Part shown: piece after piece, positions 33,957 to 42,219 of the stretch
Position numbering within the stretch: the stretch's first letter is position 1
Layout: the number at the start of each line of letters is the position of its first letter
DNA from: VBCK01 sp035939615
Lineage (GTDB): Bacteria > Pseudomonadota > Gammaproteobacteria > Burkholderiales > Burkholderiaceae_F
Reading direction: 5' to 3'
Length of the DNA: 64,000 bases
Assembly: GCA_035939615.1 (NCBI GenBank)
Contig: DASZFP010000022.1
Coordinates: 1-64,000, forward strand
Translations under genes and position numbers: made by a program
The notes under the pieces: generated by a model
What the model saw: the letters and a program-made list of their open reading frames with translations, nothing else
Told to the model about the DNA's origin: nothing
The model's database searches: none

Positions 33957-34868
33957 TCAGGCGCCGGCGGCCGCTTGCGGCACCGCACGCCCGGCCGCCG
34001 CGTGCAGATCGGCGGCGAGCGCCGATACGTCGTGTTCGCCCAGGCCATTGATGTAGGCGGTCTTCAGACGCTGGCGCAGCGCGTCCGCAAACGGCAGCGC
34101 CGCATCGCTGGCGGCCGCCGCCCGCAGCACCAGGTCGATGTCCTTCAAGGCGAGTGCCACCTTGAATCCGCCCGGCGCGTCCGCCCGGGCCGCCACCCGC
34201 GCGGCGTAGCCGCTGATCACCGGTCCCGTAAACAGCCGCTCGGTCCAGGCGGCCGCCAGCGCTTTGCGGTCGACGCCACCGCGCTCGGCCAGCTCCAGCG
34301 CTTCGGCCAGCATCTGCACGCTGCTCAGCACCATCAGGTTGGTGGCGAGCTTGGCGACATTGGCCGCCGGCGGATTCTCACCGACGTCGTAGATCGCGCC
34401 CGCCATCGCACCGAGCGCCTCGCGCAGGCGCACCTTGTCCGGCGCGGCGCCGGCCAGCCACACCGTCAGGGCGGCGGCCTCGGCGACGTCGGGACGCCCC
34501 GAAACGGGAGCCGAAACGAGCGTGGCGCCGCTGCGCCGGTGCTGTTCGGCCAGCAGGCCGACCAGGTCGGGCGAAACCGTGCTCATCGACAGGTGCAGTC
34601 CACCGTGCCCGAGCCGCCCGGAGATGCCGCCGGCGCCCAGCGTGACGGCGCGCAGCGCCTGGTCGTCGGCGACCATCGTGATCACGATGCCGTCAGGGCC
34701 GACCACATCGGCCGGCACCGCGGCCACTATCGCGCCGAGCTTGACCAGCTCGCGCGCCTTGTCTTCGGAACGGTTGAAAACGCGGACCCGGAAGCCGCGC
34801 TTGATCAGATTGCGCGCCATCGGCAGGCCCATGGCGCCCAGTCCCACAAAGCCGATGTCCTGATCCAT
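33957..34868 (-). CDS. NAD(P)-dependent beta-hydroxyacid dehydrogenase family oxidoreductase
   Basis: 303-residue enzyme of the 3-hydroxyisobutyrate/tartronate-semialdehyde reductase family. Rossmann motif GLGAMGLPMARNL at 9-21, substrate-loop STVSPD near 113, SAPVSGRPDVAEAA (normally GxxGG) near 137, and catalytic Lys in KLATNLMV near 191. ATG 34868 is chosen over ATG 34877 because GAAGGA lies nine bases before the former and directly abuts the latter. Substrate not predictable. Same strand as the RND operon downstream, 43 nt away. The 261 nt separating it from the upstream OmpR-type gene show nothing recognisable. Confidence 0.85.
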   Translation of the reverse strand: MDQDIGFVGLGAMGLPMARNLIKRGFRVRVFNRSEDKARELVKLGAIVAAVPADVVGPDGIVITMVADDQALRAVTLGAGGISGRLGHGGLHLSMSTVSPDLVGLLAEQHRRSGATLVSAPVSGRPDVAEAAALTVWLAGAAPDKVRLREALGAMAGAIYDVGENPPAANVAKLATNLMVLSSVQMLAEALELAERGGVDRKALAAAWTERLFTGPVISGYAARVAARADAPGGFKVALALKDIDLVLRAAAASDAALPFADALRQRLKTAYINGLGEHDVSALAADLHAAAGRAVPQAAAGA

Positions 34869-35129
34869 GGGTGTCATTCCTTCTCGTAGAAGACCGCGCT
34901 GCGGGCGCGCGCGCTCAGCGCGCGGTTCAAGCCCCGCTGCGCAGCGTATGCGCCCGACTGCCGGCCGCGATTGCAAAAGTGTCGCGCACGGTTACAGGTG
35001 AAACATGGGCCGAAATGGCCGATTCACGCCGGGCGCGGACAGTCGCGCCGTCAACCGATTGGTTTTGTGGGCCGGGCGCCGGCGTGGATCCGTATGCAGA
35101 CCCGAGTGGCGCCCGCGCGAGGCGGCGGG

Positions 35130-35858
35130 TCAGTACACCGCTTCAACCTGCGCGGCGAAGCTGTAGCCGACGCCGCGCTCGGTGATGATGTACTTCGGTT
35201 GGCGGGGATCGGGCTCGATTTTTCGCCGCAGCCGAAGGATCTGTACGTCGACGGCGCGATCGTAGACCTCGTTGTCGTAGCGCCGGCTCATGTCGATCAG
35301 CTGATCGCGACTGAGCACGCGCCCGTGCGCTGCCAGCAGCGCGGCCAGCAGGTTGAATTCGCCGTTGCTCAACGCGATCTGACCTCCGCGGCTGTCGCTG
35401 AGGCGGCGCGTGCGCAGGTTCAGCTCCCAGCCCGGAAAGCGGTAGGCGCGGCAGACCTTGGCTCCGTGTATCTCCTGACCCGCATAGGTGCGGCGCAACA
35501 CGGTGCGGATGCGGGCCAGCAGCTCGCGGGGGCTGAACGGCTTGGTGAGGTAGTCGTCAGCGCCCAGTTCCAGCCCCATGATCCGGTCGGCTTCCTCGGT
35601 GCGCCCGGTCAGCACGATGACCGGCACCTGCGAGCGATCGCGCAGCTGGCGCAGCAGGCGCATGCCGTCCTCGGAGCCCAGTCGGAGGTCCAACAGGACC
35701 AGATCGACCACCTCGGAGGCGAAAGCGGCCGTCAGCTCTCCGCCCGTGGCCGCTTCGGTGACGCGGAACTCGTTCTCGCTCAGGTAGTCGCGCACGACCT
35801 GGCGCAGGGTCGCGTCGTCGTCGACGACCATCACGTGGGGGCCGATATCCTGCGTCAT
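35130..35858 (-). CDS. OmpR-family DNA-binding response regulator
   Basis: 242-residue transcription factor. The receiver (1-120) has D13/D14, phosphoacceptor D57, T84 and K106, all canonical. The winged-helix output (about 145-238) contains LSNGEFNLLAALLAAHGRVLSRDQL and ends with RGVGYSF, as in OmpR/KdpE-type regulators. ATG 35858 places the start just before the receiver; the longer frame to 36017 is unsupported. It is divergent from a stand-alone receiver and hybrid kinase, the likely partners in a phosphorelay. Target genes unknown; the efflux operon downstream is a candidate by proximity only. Confidence 0.92.
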   Translation of the reverse strand: MTQDIGPHVMVVDDDATLRQVVRDYLSENEFRVTEAATGGELTAAFASEVVDLVLLDLRLGSEDGMRLLRQLRDRSQVPVIVLTGRTEEADRIMGLELGADDYLTKPFSPRELLARIRTVLRRTYAGQEIHGAKVCRAYRFPGWELNLRTRRLSDSRGGQIALSNGEFNLLAALLAAHGRVLSRDQLIDMSRRYDNEVYDRAVDVQILRLRRKIEPDPRQPKYIITERGVGYSFAAQVEAVY

Positions 35859-35905
35859 GGCAGCGCCCGCGCCTTGATCGCCCGGCCAGCGCCGCGTGGG
35901 GCCGC

Positions 35906-36277
35906 ATGAAGCCGCGTCGCGTGCTCGTGGTCGAGCCCGACGGGCTGCTGCGCGCCCTCGTGGCCGAATGGCTCGAGCAGGGAGGCCTTCATGCGGTCTT
36001 CCCGTCCGCCGGGTCATGCGAGGCGAGCGCGCAGCTCGGCAGCATCGGGGCCATCGTGATCGACATTCCCAGTCCTTCCCACGCCGAGCGCGTGCTGCAG
36101 ACCTGGCGGCGGGCCTTTCCGAATGCCGACATCATCGCCGCGTCAGCGAGGTTTCCGTCGGGTGCATGTGTGGATGATGCCATGGCGGGTAGACTGGCCG
36201 TGGCCAAGGTGCTTGCCAAGCCCTTTTCCCGGCGCGAACTGTTCGCGGCGCTCGGCGTGCAGGGGCGCGATTCATGA
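35906..36277 (+). CDS. Stand-alone receiver-like protein
   Basis: 123-residue protein with a single receiver fold: acidic E10/D12, putative phosphoacceptor D53 in VIDIP, S80 and K105 in AKPF. The sequence is divergent but keeps all phosphotransfer residues. No output domain. Its stop overlaps the hybrid kinase start by four bases (ATGA), so the two are coupled and it probably receives phosphate from that kinase or its receiver. It starts 47 nt from the divergent OmpR-type gene. Confidence 0.78.
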   Translation: MKPRRVLVVEPDGLLRALVAEWLEQGGLHAVFPSAGSCEASAQLGSIGAIVIDIPSPSHAERVLQTWRRAFPNADIIAASARFPSGACVDDAMAGRLAVAKVLAKPFSRRELFAALGVQGRDS

Positions 36278-38439
36278 ATTTGATATCCGGAATGACGAAA
36301 GGGGTATCACGGTCCTCGCCGGATCCAGCCGGCACGGGGCTGCGAGCCCCGTTCATCCTGGTCGTGGTCGCCGTCTGCGGAGCGGTCTGGACCTCGGCCC
36401 TGCTGGACACCTACCACCATCGAGCGATCGTGCTGGATCTGGCCGACCGCCAGCACGACAACGTGGCCCATGCGCTGGCCGAGCAAAGTGCGCGGGCGCT
36501 GCAGGCGATCGACCTGATCCTTCGACAGGCCGAGCTGCGCGATCCGGGCGGCGCGCCGACGGCGGCCGACCGGCAGCGCATCCCGGATCTGCTGCGGATC
36601 CAGGTGAGCGGCGTGCCGCAGGTGCAGGGCCTGTTTCTGTTCGATCCGGCGCGGCGCATGTACCTGGCGTCCCTTCCGGGACCGGCCTACCTGGATCTGT
36701 CCGATCGGTCCTATTTCGCCGTTCAGGCCGCGAGCAGGGATGCGGGCACGTTCGTCAGCGAGCCCCTGGTCAGCCGCACCATCGGCAACACCACCTTCGT
36801 GCTCAGCCGTCGCCTGCCGGGCGATCGCTTCCGCGGCATCGTCGCCGCTTCGGTGCGCGCCGATTATTTCCGCAAGTTCTACCGAGGACTCGATTTCGGC
36901 CCTGGCAGCACGATCGATCTGCTGCGCTCCGACGGTGTGCTGCTGGTCAGTCGCGATGGCGAATCGATCAGCACGGCGCCGCCGGCGCTGGCCGAGGCGG
37001 TGCGCGCGATGGCAAGCTCGGGCCAGTCGCGCCCGACCAGCGTGACGCTCGACGATCCGCGCATCGGACGCTCCCACGTCAGCCTGTGCCCCGTGCCGGG
37101 GTACCCGGTAGTGGTCGCCGTAGCGCGCAACGAGGCGACGCTGCTGCAGCGCTGGATCCAGGATGCGTGGAAGAACGCCGCCCGCACGTTCGCGATCACG
37201 GCGCTGGCGGCGATGCTGCTGGTCGCCTTCCTGCTGCAGTTGCGGCGGCGCGAGCGGCTGGCCGCGCATCTGCACCAGTCGCAGAAGCTCGAGGCGCTGG
37301 GGACGCTGGCCGGCGGGATCGCGCACGACTTCAACAACATCCTGGGCGCCATCCTGGGCTACGGCGAGCTCGCGCAGCAGGATGCGGCGCCGGGCAGCTC
37401 GCAGCGCCGTTATGTCGACAACATCGTGCTGGCGGCCAACCGTGCCCGCGATCTGGTCGCGCGCATTCTGGCGTTCAGCCGGCCCGGCATCAACGCGCCG
37501 CGCCCGATCGTGCTGGAGCAGGTCGTGCGCGAAGCGATCGAGCTCACGCGCCCATCGCTGCCGCCCGAGGTTCAGATCGATACGCACCTTTCCGCCGGCC
37601 CCACGGTCGTGCTGGGCGATGCGGCCCAGCTTCACCAGGTCGTCGGAAACCTGCTGTCCAACGCCGTGCAGGCGGTCGACGGCTGCGGGCGCGTGGCGGT
37701 GGTGATCGAGGCGGTACAGATCGAGGCCGAGCGCGACCTGGCGGTGGGACGGCTGCGGCCCGGCCGCTACGGGCTGGTGCAGGTGACCGATACGGGACGC
37801 GGTATCCCGGCCGACGTGCTGGGCCGCATGTTCGATCCGTTCTTCACGACCAAGCCGGCGGGCGTGGGTACCGGCCTGGGCCTGTCGCTGGTGCACGCGA
37901 GCGTGCTGGACCACAACGGCGCGATCGCCGTCCGGAGCAGCCCGGGCATGGGAACCGAGTTTCGCATCTACCTGCCGCTGACCGATCAGAGGCCGCCTGT
38001 GGAGTTGGAGCAGGCAGCGGCCGCGCCGGGCCACGGCGAGGCGATCCTGGTGGTGGACGACGAACCGGTGCTGGTGCAGCTGGCCGAGGAAGTGCTGGCG
38101 TCCATCGGCTACGAACCCGTAGGATGCGTGGGGGCGCAGCAGGCGCTGGAGGTGTTTTGCGCCGACCCGATGCGGTTCGACGCGCTGCTGACGGATGTCG
38201 TGATGTCGGGAATGGGTGGGCCGGAGCTGGCGTTGGAGCTGCGCAAGCTCAATGCCCAGCTTCCGGTGATCCTGATGAGCGGTTTTTGCGGGGCGAACCT
38301 GAAGGCGCGCGCGGCGGCGGTCGATGCGCGAGCCATTTTGCTCAAACCGCTGAAAGCCGCCCAGGTGGCCGAGTGTCTGGCGGCGGTGCTTGCGCGCCAG
38401 CCTGGTATCGAACAGGCCGACGACGTGGTTCACGCCTGA
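36274..38439 (+). CDS. Hybrid sensor histidine kinase with PDC/Cache sensor and receiver
   Basis: 721-residue inner-membrane kinase. Helix 1 (about 25-45), a periplasmic double-PDC (Cache) sensor (46-300) with DRSYFAVQAASRDAGTFVSE, helix 2 (about 305-322), then HisKA with H351 in GIAHDFNNIL, an HATPase_c domain (NLLSNAVQA, DTGRGI, FFTTKPAGVGTGLGL) and a C-terminal receiver with D641 and K near LLKPLKAAQ. HDFNN is typical of NtrB-like hybrid kinases. The tail keeps no DNA-binding domain. It is coupled to the preceding receiver and divergent from an OmpR-type regulator. Dicarboxylates or amino acids are common PDC ligands, but none is assignable here. Confidence 0.92.
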   Translation: MNLISGMTKGVSRSSPDPAGTGLRAPFILVVVAVCGAVWTSALLDTYHHRAIVLDLADRQHDNVAHALAEQSARALQAIDLILRQAELRDPGGAPTAADRQRIPDLLRIQVSGVPQVQGLFLFDPARRMYLASLPGPAYLDLSDRSYFAVQAASRDAGTFVSEPLVSRTIGNTTFVLSRRLPGDRFRGIVAASVRADYFRKFYRGLDFGPGSTIDLLRSDGVLLVSRDGESISTAPPALAEAVRAMASSGQSRPTSVTLDDPRIGRSHVSLCPVPGYPVVVAVARNEATLLQRWIQDAWKNAARTFAITALAAMLLVAFLLQLRRRERLAAHLHQSQKLEALGTLAGGIAHDFNNILGAILGYGELAQQDAAPGSSQRRYVDNIVLAANRARDLVARILAFSRPGINAPRPIVLEQVVREAIELTRPSLPPEVQIDTHLSAGPTVVLGDAAQLHQVVGNLLSNAVQAVDGCGRVAVVIEAVQIEAERDLAVGRLRPGRYGLVQVTDTGRGIPADVLGRMFDPFFTTKPAGVGTGLGLSLVHASVLDHNGAIAVRSSPGMGTEFRIYLPLTDQRPPVELEQAAAAPGHGEAILVVDDEPVLVQLAEEVLASIGYEPVGCVGAQQALEVFCADPMRFDALLTDVVMSGMGGPELALELRKLNAQLPVILMSGFCGANLKARAAAVDARAILLKPLKAAQVAECLAAVLARQPGIEQADDVVHA

Positions 38440-38539
38440 CCGGCACGGCTCGCCCAGTCTTGGTAGTCCGCACGTTGGCGCAGCACCGCGGTCATATTCT
38501 GCCGATACTTTGGATCTTCCTGGATGAACGGAGCCCGTC

Positions 38540-39544
38540 ATGCCGCCGATCGAGCACGTGGTCGTCATCGTGAAGGAAAACCACACGTTCGATAACTACT
38601 TCGGCAGCTTTCCAGGCGCGAATGGCGTCACCCTGCCTGCGGCGGCAGACCCGCATGCCGACCAGAATCACGATCACGCCGCCTGGCTGGCCGCGGTCAA
38701 AGGCGCCGGCGGCGTCAAAATGCAGTACGGACCGAAGAACATTCCTGCCACCTGGGCGCTGGCCCAACAGTACGCGCTGTGCGACCAGTACTTCACCGAC
38801 GTCGGGACCGAGTCCGAGCCGAACCACCTGTTCCTGATCGCGGCCGACTCGCCGCTCATCGACAATACGAGCGCCAAGCGCACCTTTCAACCGTCGCCGC
38901 CGTACGATCTGCAGAGCCTGCCGGCTGTGCTGCAGCAGCATGGACGTCAATGGCGCAACTACGCGGACACCAATTCGTCGTATTTCACGCACATCAAGGC
39001 GCTCAAGGGCAACGCCTGGAACGTGACGTCGGCGCAGTTCGACGCCGACGTGAAAAAGGGCTTCTTGCCGGACGTCGCCTGGCTGTATGCCCCGTATGCC
39101 CAGAGCGAGCATCCGGGCGGCGCCAGAACCGTCGCGGAAGGCGACGCCTGGACGCGCCAGCGTGTCCAGGCGGTGGCGCAGAGCGCGCTGTGGCCCAGCA
39201 CGGCAGTGATCATCACGTGGGACGATTGGGGCGGATGGTACGACCACGTCGCGGCGCCCAAGCAGTCGACCTGGGCCGGCCAGGGACCGACCGGCTACCA
39301 CGGCTCGCAGTTCCGCTACGGCTACCGGGTGCCGTGCGTGGTGGTCAGTCCGTACGCCCGGCGGCAGATCGTCAGCCGCATGTATTCGCACGCGAGCGTC
39401 GTGAAGCTGTGCCTGCGCCTGTTCGGACTGCCGGCCTGGAGCGCGCCGGCGCTGCAGGCGGGCGATCCTTCGGGCGATCTTTGGGAGTGCTTCGACTTCC
39501 AGTCGCCCCCGCGCCTGGCCGTGCCGGGGTTCGTTCCGGCGTGA
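38540..39544 (+). CDS. Phospholipase C/acid phosphatase family phosphoesterase (PF04185)
   Basis: 334-residue metallo-phosphoesterase. It starts IEHVVVIVKENHTFDNYFG, the hallmark with the metal-binding ENxTFD, then DVGTESEPNHLFLIA and the second metal site TWDDWGGWYDHV, ending with a YSHASVVKL segment typical of AcpA/PlcC-like enzymes. No signal peptide precedes the catalytic core, although relatives are usually exported; no better upstream start is seen. GGAG lies a few bases before the ATG. It probably hydrolyses phosphodiesters or phosphomonoesters. It converges with the TPR lipoprotein across 13 nt. Confidence 0.83.
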   Translation: MPPIEHVVVIVKENHTFDNYFGSFPGANGVTLPAAADPHADQNHDHAAWLAAVKGAGGVKMQYGPKNIPATWALAQQYALCDQYFTDVGTESEPNHLFLIAADSPLIDNTSAKRTFQPSPPYDLQSLPAVLQQHGRQWRNYADTNSSYFTHIKALKGNAWNVTSAQFDADVKKGFLPDVAWLYAPYAQSEHPGGARTVAEGDAWTRQRVQAVAQSALWPSTAVIITWDDWGGWYDHVAAPKQSTWAGQGPTGYHGSQFRYGYRVPCVVVSPYARRQIVSRMYSHASVVKLCLRLFGLPAWSAPALQAGDPSGDLWECFDFQSPPRLAVPGFVPA

Positions 39545-39557
39545 GGTGCGACCGCGG

Positions 39558-40745
39558 TCAGTGCGCCGGCGTGATCAACGGCCGCACGCTGTCCGCTCCG
39601 CGCGCCAGCGTTTGAAGCCAGGCGAGCTTGGCCGCGTAAAGGTCGTGCTGACCCTGGGAGGCGCTTTTCTGCATCGCCAGCGCGAGCTGGCGGCGCGCCC
39701 GCTCGACATCGCCGAGCTTGTAGTACGCCACACCCAACCAGTAGTGGAACTCCTGGTTGTAGTCGGCGCGTGCGACTTCCTTGGCGAACAGCTTCCTGGC
39801 ACTTGAAAAATCGTTCTGCTGAAACGCCGTCATACCCTGGTTGAAGAAGTAATACGGCGGGTTCGGATCGATCCGCGCCAGGCGCGCGCGCAGCTCGGCT
39901 GCCTGCGCCGCGTCTCCCATTCGGCTGCGCACGTCGGCCAGGTTGGCCAGCACCGACGTGTTGTTGGGCGCCAGCTCCAGCGCATAGGCGAACACGCGGG
40001 CCGCCAGCTCGCGATTGCCGCGGTGCAGATAGACGATGCCCAGCGTGTTGTAGGAGCTGGCGAAGTCGGGGCTGGCCCGGATCGCCCCGCGCGCCCATCC
40101 GTACGCATCGTCCAGCTCGCCGTGCAGCAGCGCCTCGACCGACTTGTTGTTCATGTACATCGCAACGACCATCTGCTCCGAGATCGGCCGGGACGGCAGG
40201 CCGCGCACGTCTTCGGGCGGCAGAAAATCGACGGTCAGCGGGCGTCCCACCTGGCGGGCGGTCACGTCCCAGTCGCGGGCGCCGACGCTGATGTTGACGT
40301 GTCCGCTGCCGAGCAGGAAATCGCCGCTTCGGCTCCACACCTCTTCATAGCCGGCGGCGTTGTATTCGATCGGCAGGCTCAGTTCCTTGGCAAATGCGGC
40401 CGTCATGACCACCATCGACAGGCAGTTGCCCGCCCGCGCGTTGAACGCCTCGGACGCGTTGCGCGTGGTGGCGGCGTCATAGGACAGTTTCAACTGGTTC
40501 TTGCTGTACAGGGCTTCGAGCAGGCCGTTGGTCGGTCCCGACGCCCGCAACTGCACGGCGATGTCGTGCCGCAGGAACTGCCGCATCGGCTCGCTCAGCG
40601 CGAAAAGATCCTTCGCGCTGAACCGCTCCTCGGGCGCTGCGAACGCGTCATCCTGGAACAGGAACGCCGGCGGCTCGGGCGCCAGTCGTTCACCCGCGCA
40701 CGCGCTGAGCAGCGCACACAGCAGGACCGGTACCACAGAGCGCAC
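39558..40745 (-). CDS. TPR lipoprotein with transglutaminase-like N-terminal half
   Basis: 395-residue predicted lipoprotein. With the GTG start at 40745 (GGAG seven bases upstream) the signal peptide ends in a lipobox LLSACAG. Residues about 80-180 contain AFNARAGNCLSMVVMTAAFAKEL, resembling the Cys region of transglutaminase-like folds, and GHVNISVGARDWDVT with a possible His. The C-terminal half has several TPRs (SSYNTLGIVYLHRGNRELA, NTSVLANLADVRSRMGD). Probably envelope-anchored and engaged in protein interactions; catalysis uncertain. An open frame upstream to 41165 is unsupported. Confidence 0.75.
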   Translation of the reverse strand: MRSVVPVLLCALLSACAGERLAPEPPAFLFQDDAFAAPEERFSAKDLFALSEPMRQFLRHDIAVQLRASGPTNGLLEALYSKNQLKLSYDAATTRNASEAFNARAGNCLSMVVMTAAFAKELSLPIEYNAAGYEEVWSRSGDFLLGSGHVNISVGARDWDVTARQVGRPLTVDFLPPEDVRGLPSRPISEQMVVAMYMNNKSVEALLHGELDDAYGWARGAIRASPDFASSYNTLGIVYLHRGNRELAARVFAYALELAPNNTSVLANLADVRSRMGDAAQAAELRARLARIDPNPPYYFFNQGMTAFQQNDFSSARKLFAKEVARADYNQEFHYWLGVAYYKLGDVERARRQLALAMQKSASQGQHDLYAAKLAWLQTLARGADSVRPLITPAH

Positions 40746-40889
40746 GCGGTTTCTCCGGCTCAAAAGACCCTGTCGAGACCCTGTCGAGCCCAACCGGACG
40801 AGGCGCAAAGGCGCGTCGTCAGACCGGATTTTGCCCCAGAATGGCGCCAAAGTTGCAATTAAGAATGGCCGGCATTCGGGCCAATTCCG

Positions 40890-40929
40890 AGCAGGAGGCC
40901 AGGCAAACCAGCAGGAGGCCAGGCAAACC
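40890..40929 (+). repeat. Perfect 20-bp tandem duplication carrying a Shine-Dalgarno sequence
   Basis: Two adjacent identical 20-bp units (40890-40909 and 40910-40929), each containing AGGAGG (40893-40898 and 40913-40918), lie just before the ORF6N gene start at 40932. The nearer AGGAGG is 13 nt from the ATG, longer than ideal. It could vary in copy number by slippage. Confidence 0.75.
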
Positions 40930-40931
40930 TT

Positions 40932-41483
40932 ATGAGCCCTACAAAGCCGCGTGCGGCCCAGCTGGTTGCCGCGTCTCTGGAACACCGGATCCTGACGATT
41001 CGGGGCCGCAGCGTAATGATCGACGCGGACCTGGCCGACCTGTACGGCGTGCAGACGCGGGTGCTGAATCAGGCGGTGCGGCGCAACCAGGAACGGTTTC
41101 CGGCCGAATTCATGTTCCAGCTGACGAACGCGGAGAAGCAGGAGGTGATCACAAGTTGTGATCACCTGGCCCGGCTGAAGTTCTCAGCGACTCTTCCGTT
41201 CGCATTCACCGAGCACGGCACCCTGATGCTCGGCAATGTGCTCAATTCCGAACGCGCGATCGAGGTGAGCCTGCTGGTCGTGCGCACCTTCGTGTCGATT
41301 CGCGAAATGCTGTCGTCCCACAAGGATCTGGCGGCCAAGCTGAACGAGCTCGAGGGACGGGTAGGGGGCCGTGACGAGGCGATCGCGGACCTGATCGACG
41401 CGATCCGGCGCCTGGCGGCTCCCCCCGTGCGCAAGAGCCGGCCGATCGGATTCACGGCCGACCTGGAAGGCAAAAAACGCTAG
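40932..41483 (+). CDS. ORF6N-domain protein
   Basis: 183-residue protein. Residues 15-110 form an ORF6N domain: VMIDADLADLYGVQTRVLNQ, RRNQERFPAEFMFQLT and LPFAFTEHGTLMLGNVLNS are its standard motifs. A coiled-coil-like segment (about 125-160) follows, then a basic tail. ORF6N proteins occur in phages and on chromosomes and are thought to bind DNA; function is poorly known. No phage genes are nearby. The start is preceded by the 20-bp duplication with two AGGAGG sites. A 25-bp palindrome lies in the middle of the coding region. Confidence 0.85.
   Translation: MSPTKPRAAQLVAASLEHRILTIRGRSVMIDADLADLYGVQTRVLNQAVRRNQERFPAEFMFQLTNAEKQEVITSCDHLARLKFSATLPFAFTEHGTLMLGNVLNSERAIEVSLLVVRTFVSIREMLSSHKDLAAKLNELEGRVGGRDEAIADLIDAIRRLAAPPVRKSRPIGFTADLEGKKR
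41143..41167. repeat. Perfect inverted repeat inside the ORF6N gene
   Basis: 11-bp arms AGGTGATCACA / TGTGATCACCT around a 3-nt loop. It encodes the QEVITSCDHL stretch of the domain, which relatives also carry, so protein constraint may explain part of it. It could form an mRNA hairpin or be bound by the encoded protein. Confidence 0.6.
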
Positions 41484-41493
41484 CGATCGTTCG

Positions 41494-41520
41494 CCCCTCG
41501 CCCGCGCAGCGGGAGAGGGG
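41494..41520. terminator. Hairpin between convergent ORF6N and dps genes
   Basis: 12-bp stem with one mismatch (CCCCTCGCCCGC / GCGGGAGAGGGG) and a GCA loop, followed by CCAGGGTGAGGG. It lies between the two stops (41483 and 41547). Related in sequence to the hairpin at 25691-25721. Confidence 0.6.
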
Positions 41521-41546
41521 CCAGGGTGAGGGCTGGCAGCGCCGAC

Positions 41547-42077
41547 TTAGCGCGACGCCGTCTCCGCCGGGCGGCTCGCCTCGAACAGGAACCAGGTGCG
41601 GCGCTCGGCCTCGTCGATCCAGACCTCCAGCAAACTGGCGGTGGCCACGTCGCCGTACTCTTCGCACACGTTGTGCGTCTCGCGCATCCGCGCGGCCAGC
41701 CGCTGGTTGTCCTCGCGCAGCTCGGCCAGCATGTCCAGCGGTGTGACGAAGTCGGCGTCGTTGTCCAGCACACGCTGCAGGCGCCCGATATGGCTGATCG
41801 AGCGCAGCGTGGTTCCGCCCAGCTTGCGCACTCGCTCGGCGATCGGGTCGGTCGTCGCGTACAGCTGGTCGGCGTGCTCGTCCAGCAGCAGGTGATAGTC
41901 GCGGAAGTGCGGGCCGGAAACGTGCCAGTGGAAGTTCTTCGTCTTCAGGTAGAGCGCGAAAAAATCTGCCACCAGCGCATTGAGCGCGCCCGAGATGTCG
42001 CGCGTGGCTTCGGCCCCGAGACCCTTCGGTGTGTCCAGTGCCGCGGTCCGGTGCGGGGTAGAGCTCTTCACGTTCAT
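41547..42077 (-). CDS. dps: Dps-family DNA protection/ferroxidase protein
   Basis: 176-residue ferritin-like protein that oxidises and stores iron and protects DNA in stress. The four-helix bundle begins with LYLKTKNFHWHVSGPHF (H50, H52) and continues with the ferroxidase segment LLLDEHADQLY (D66, E67, D70); subunit-interface His and acidic residues match Dps. A 25-residue Lys/Arg/Thr-containing N-terminal tail may contact DNA. ATG 42077 follows GGAGGT. It is divergent from panE with 142 nt between; no OxyR or Fur site was recognised there. Confidence 0.9.
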   Translation of the reverse strand: MNVKSSTPHRTAALDTPKGLGAEATRDISGALNALVADFFALYLKTKNFHWHVSGPHFRDYHLLLDEHADQLYATTDPIAERVRKLGGTTLRSISHIGRLQRVLDNDADFVTPLDMLAELREDNQRLAARMRETHNVCEEYGDVATASLLEVWIDEAERRTWFLFEASRPAETASR

Positions 42078-42219
42078 TGCTTGGACCTCCCTTTGCGAGG
42101 ATCGCATCATCCCATGCCCGCGTGGCGCGCCGTTCGCGCTAAATTGGTAATCGGCCCCTCCACTGCTGGGGATTTGCGGGGACGCATCGACATGCAAAGC
42201 CGCTAGACTCGGTGGCGTG

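Noticed and set aside
38490..38506. PHO-box-like CGGTCAT upstream of the phospholipase C-like gene
   Set aside because: The second half-site matches poorly (about 4 of 7) and the spacer is wrong; not strong enough to call.
40932..41483. ORF6N gene as a sign of prophage
   Set aside because: No integrase, structural or lysis gene nearby; ORF6N genes also occur alone on chromosomes.
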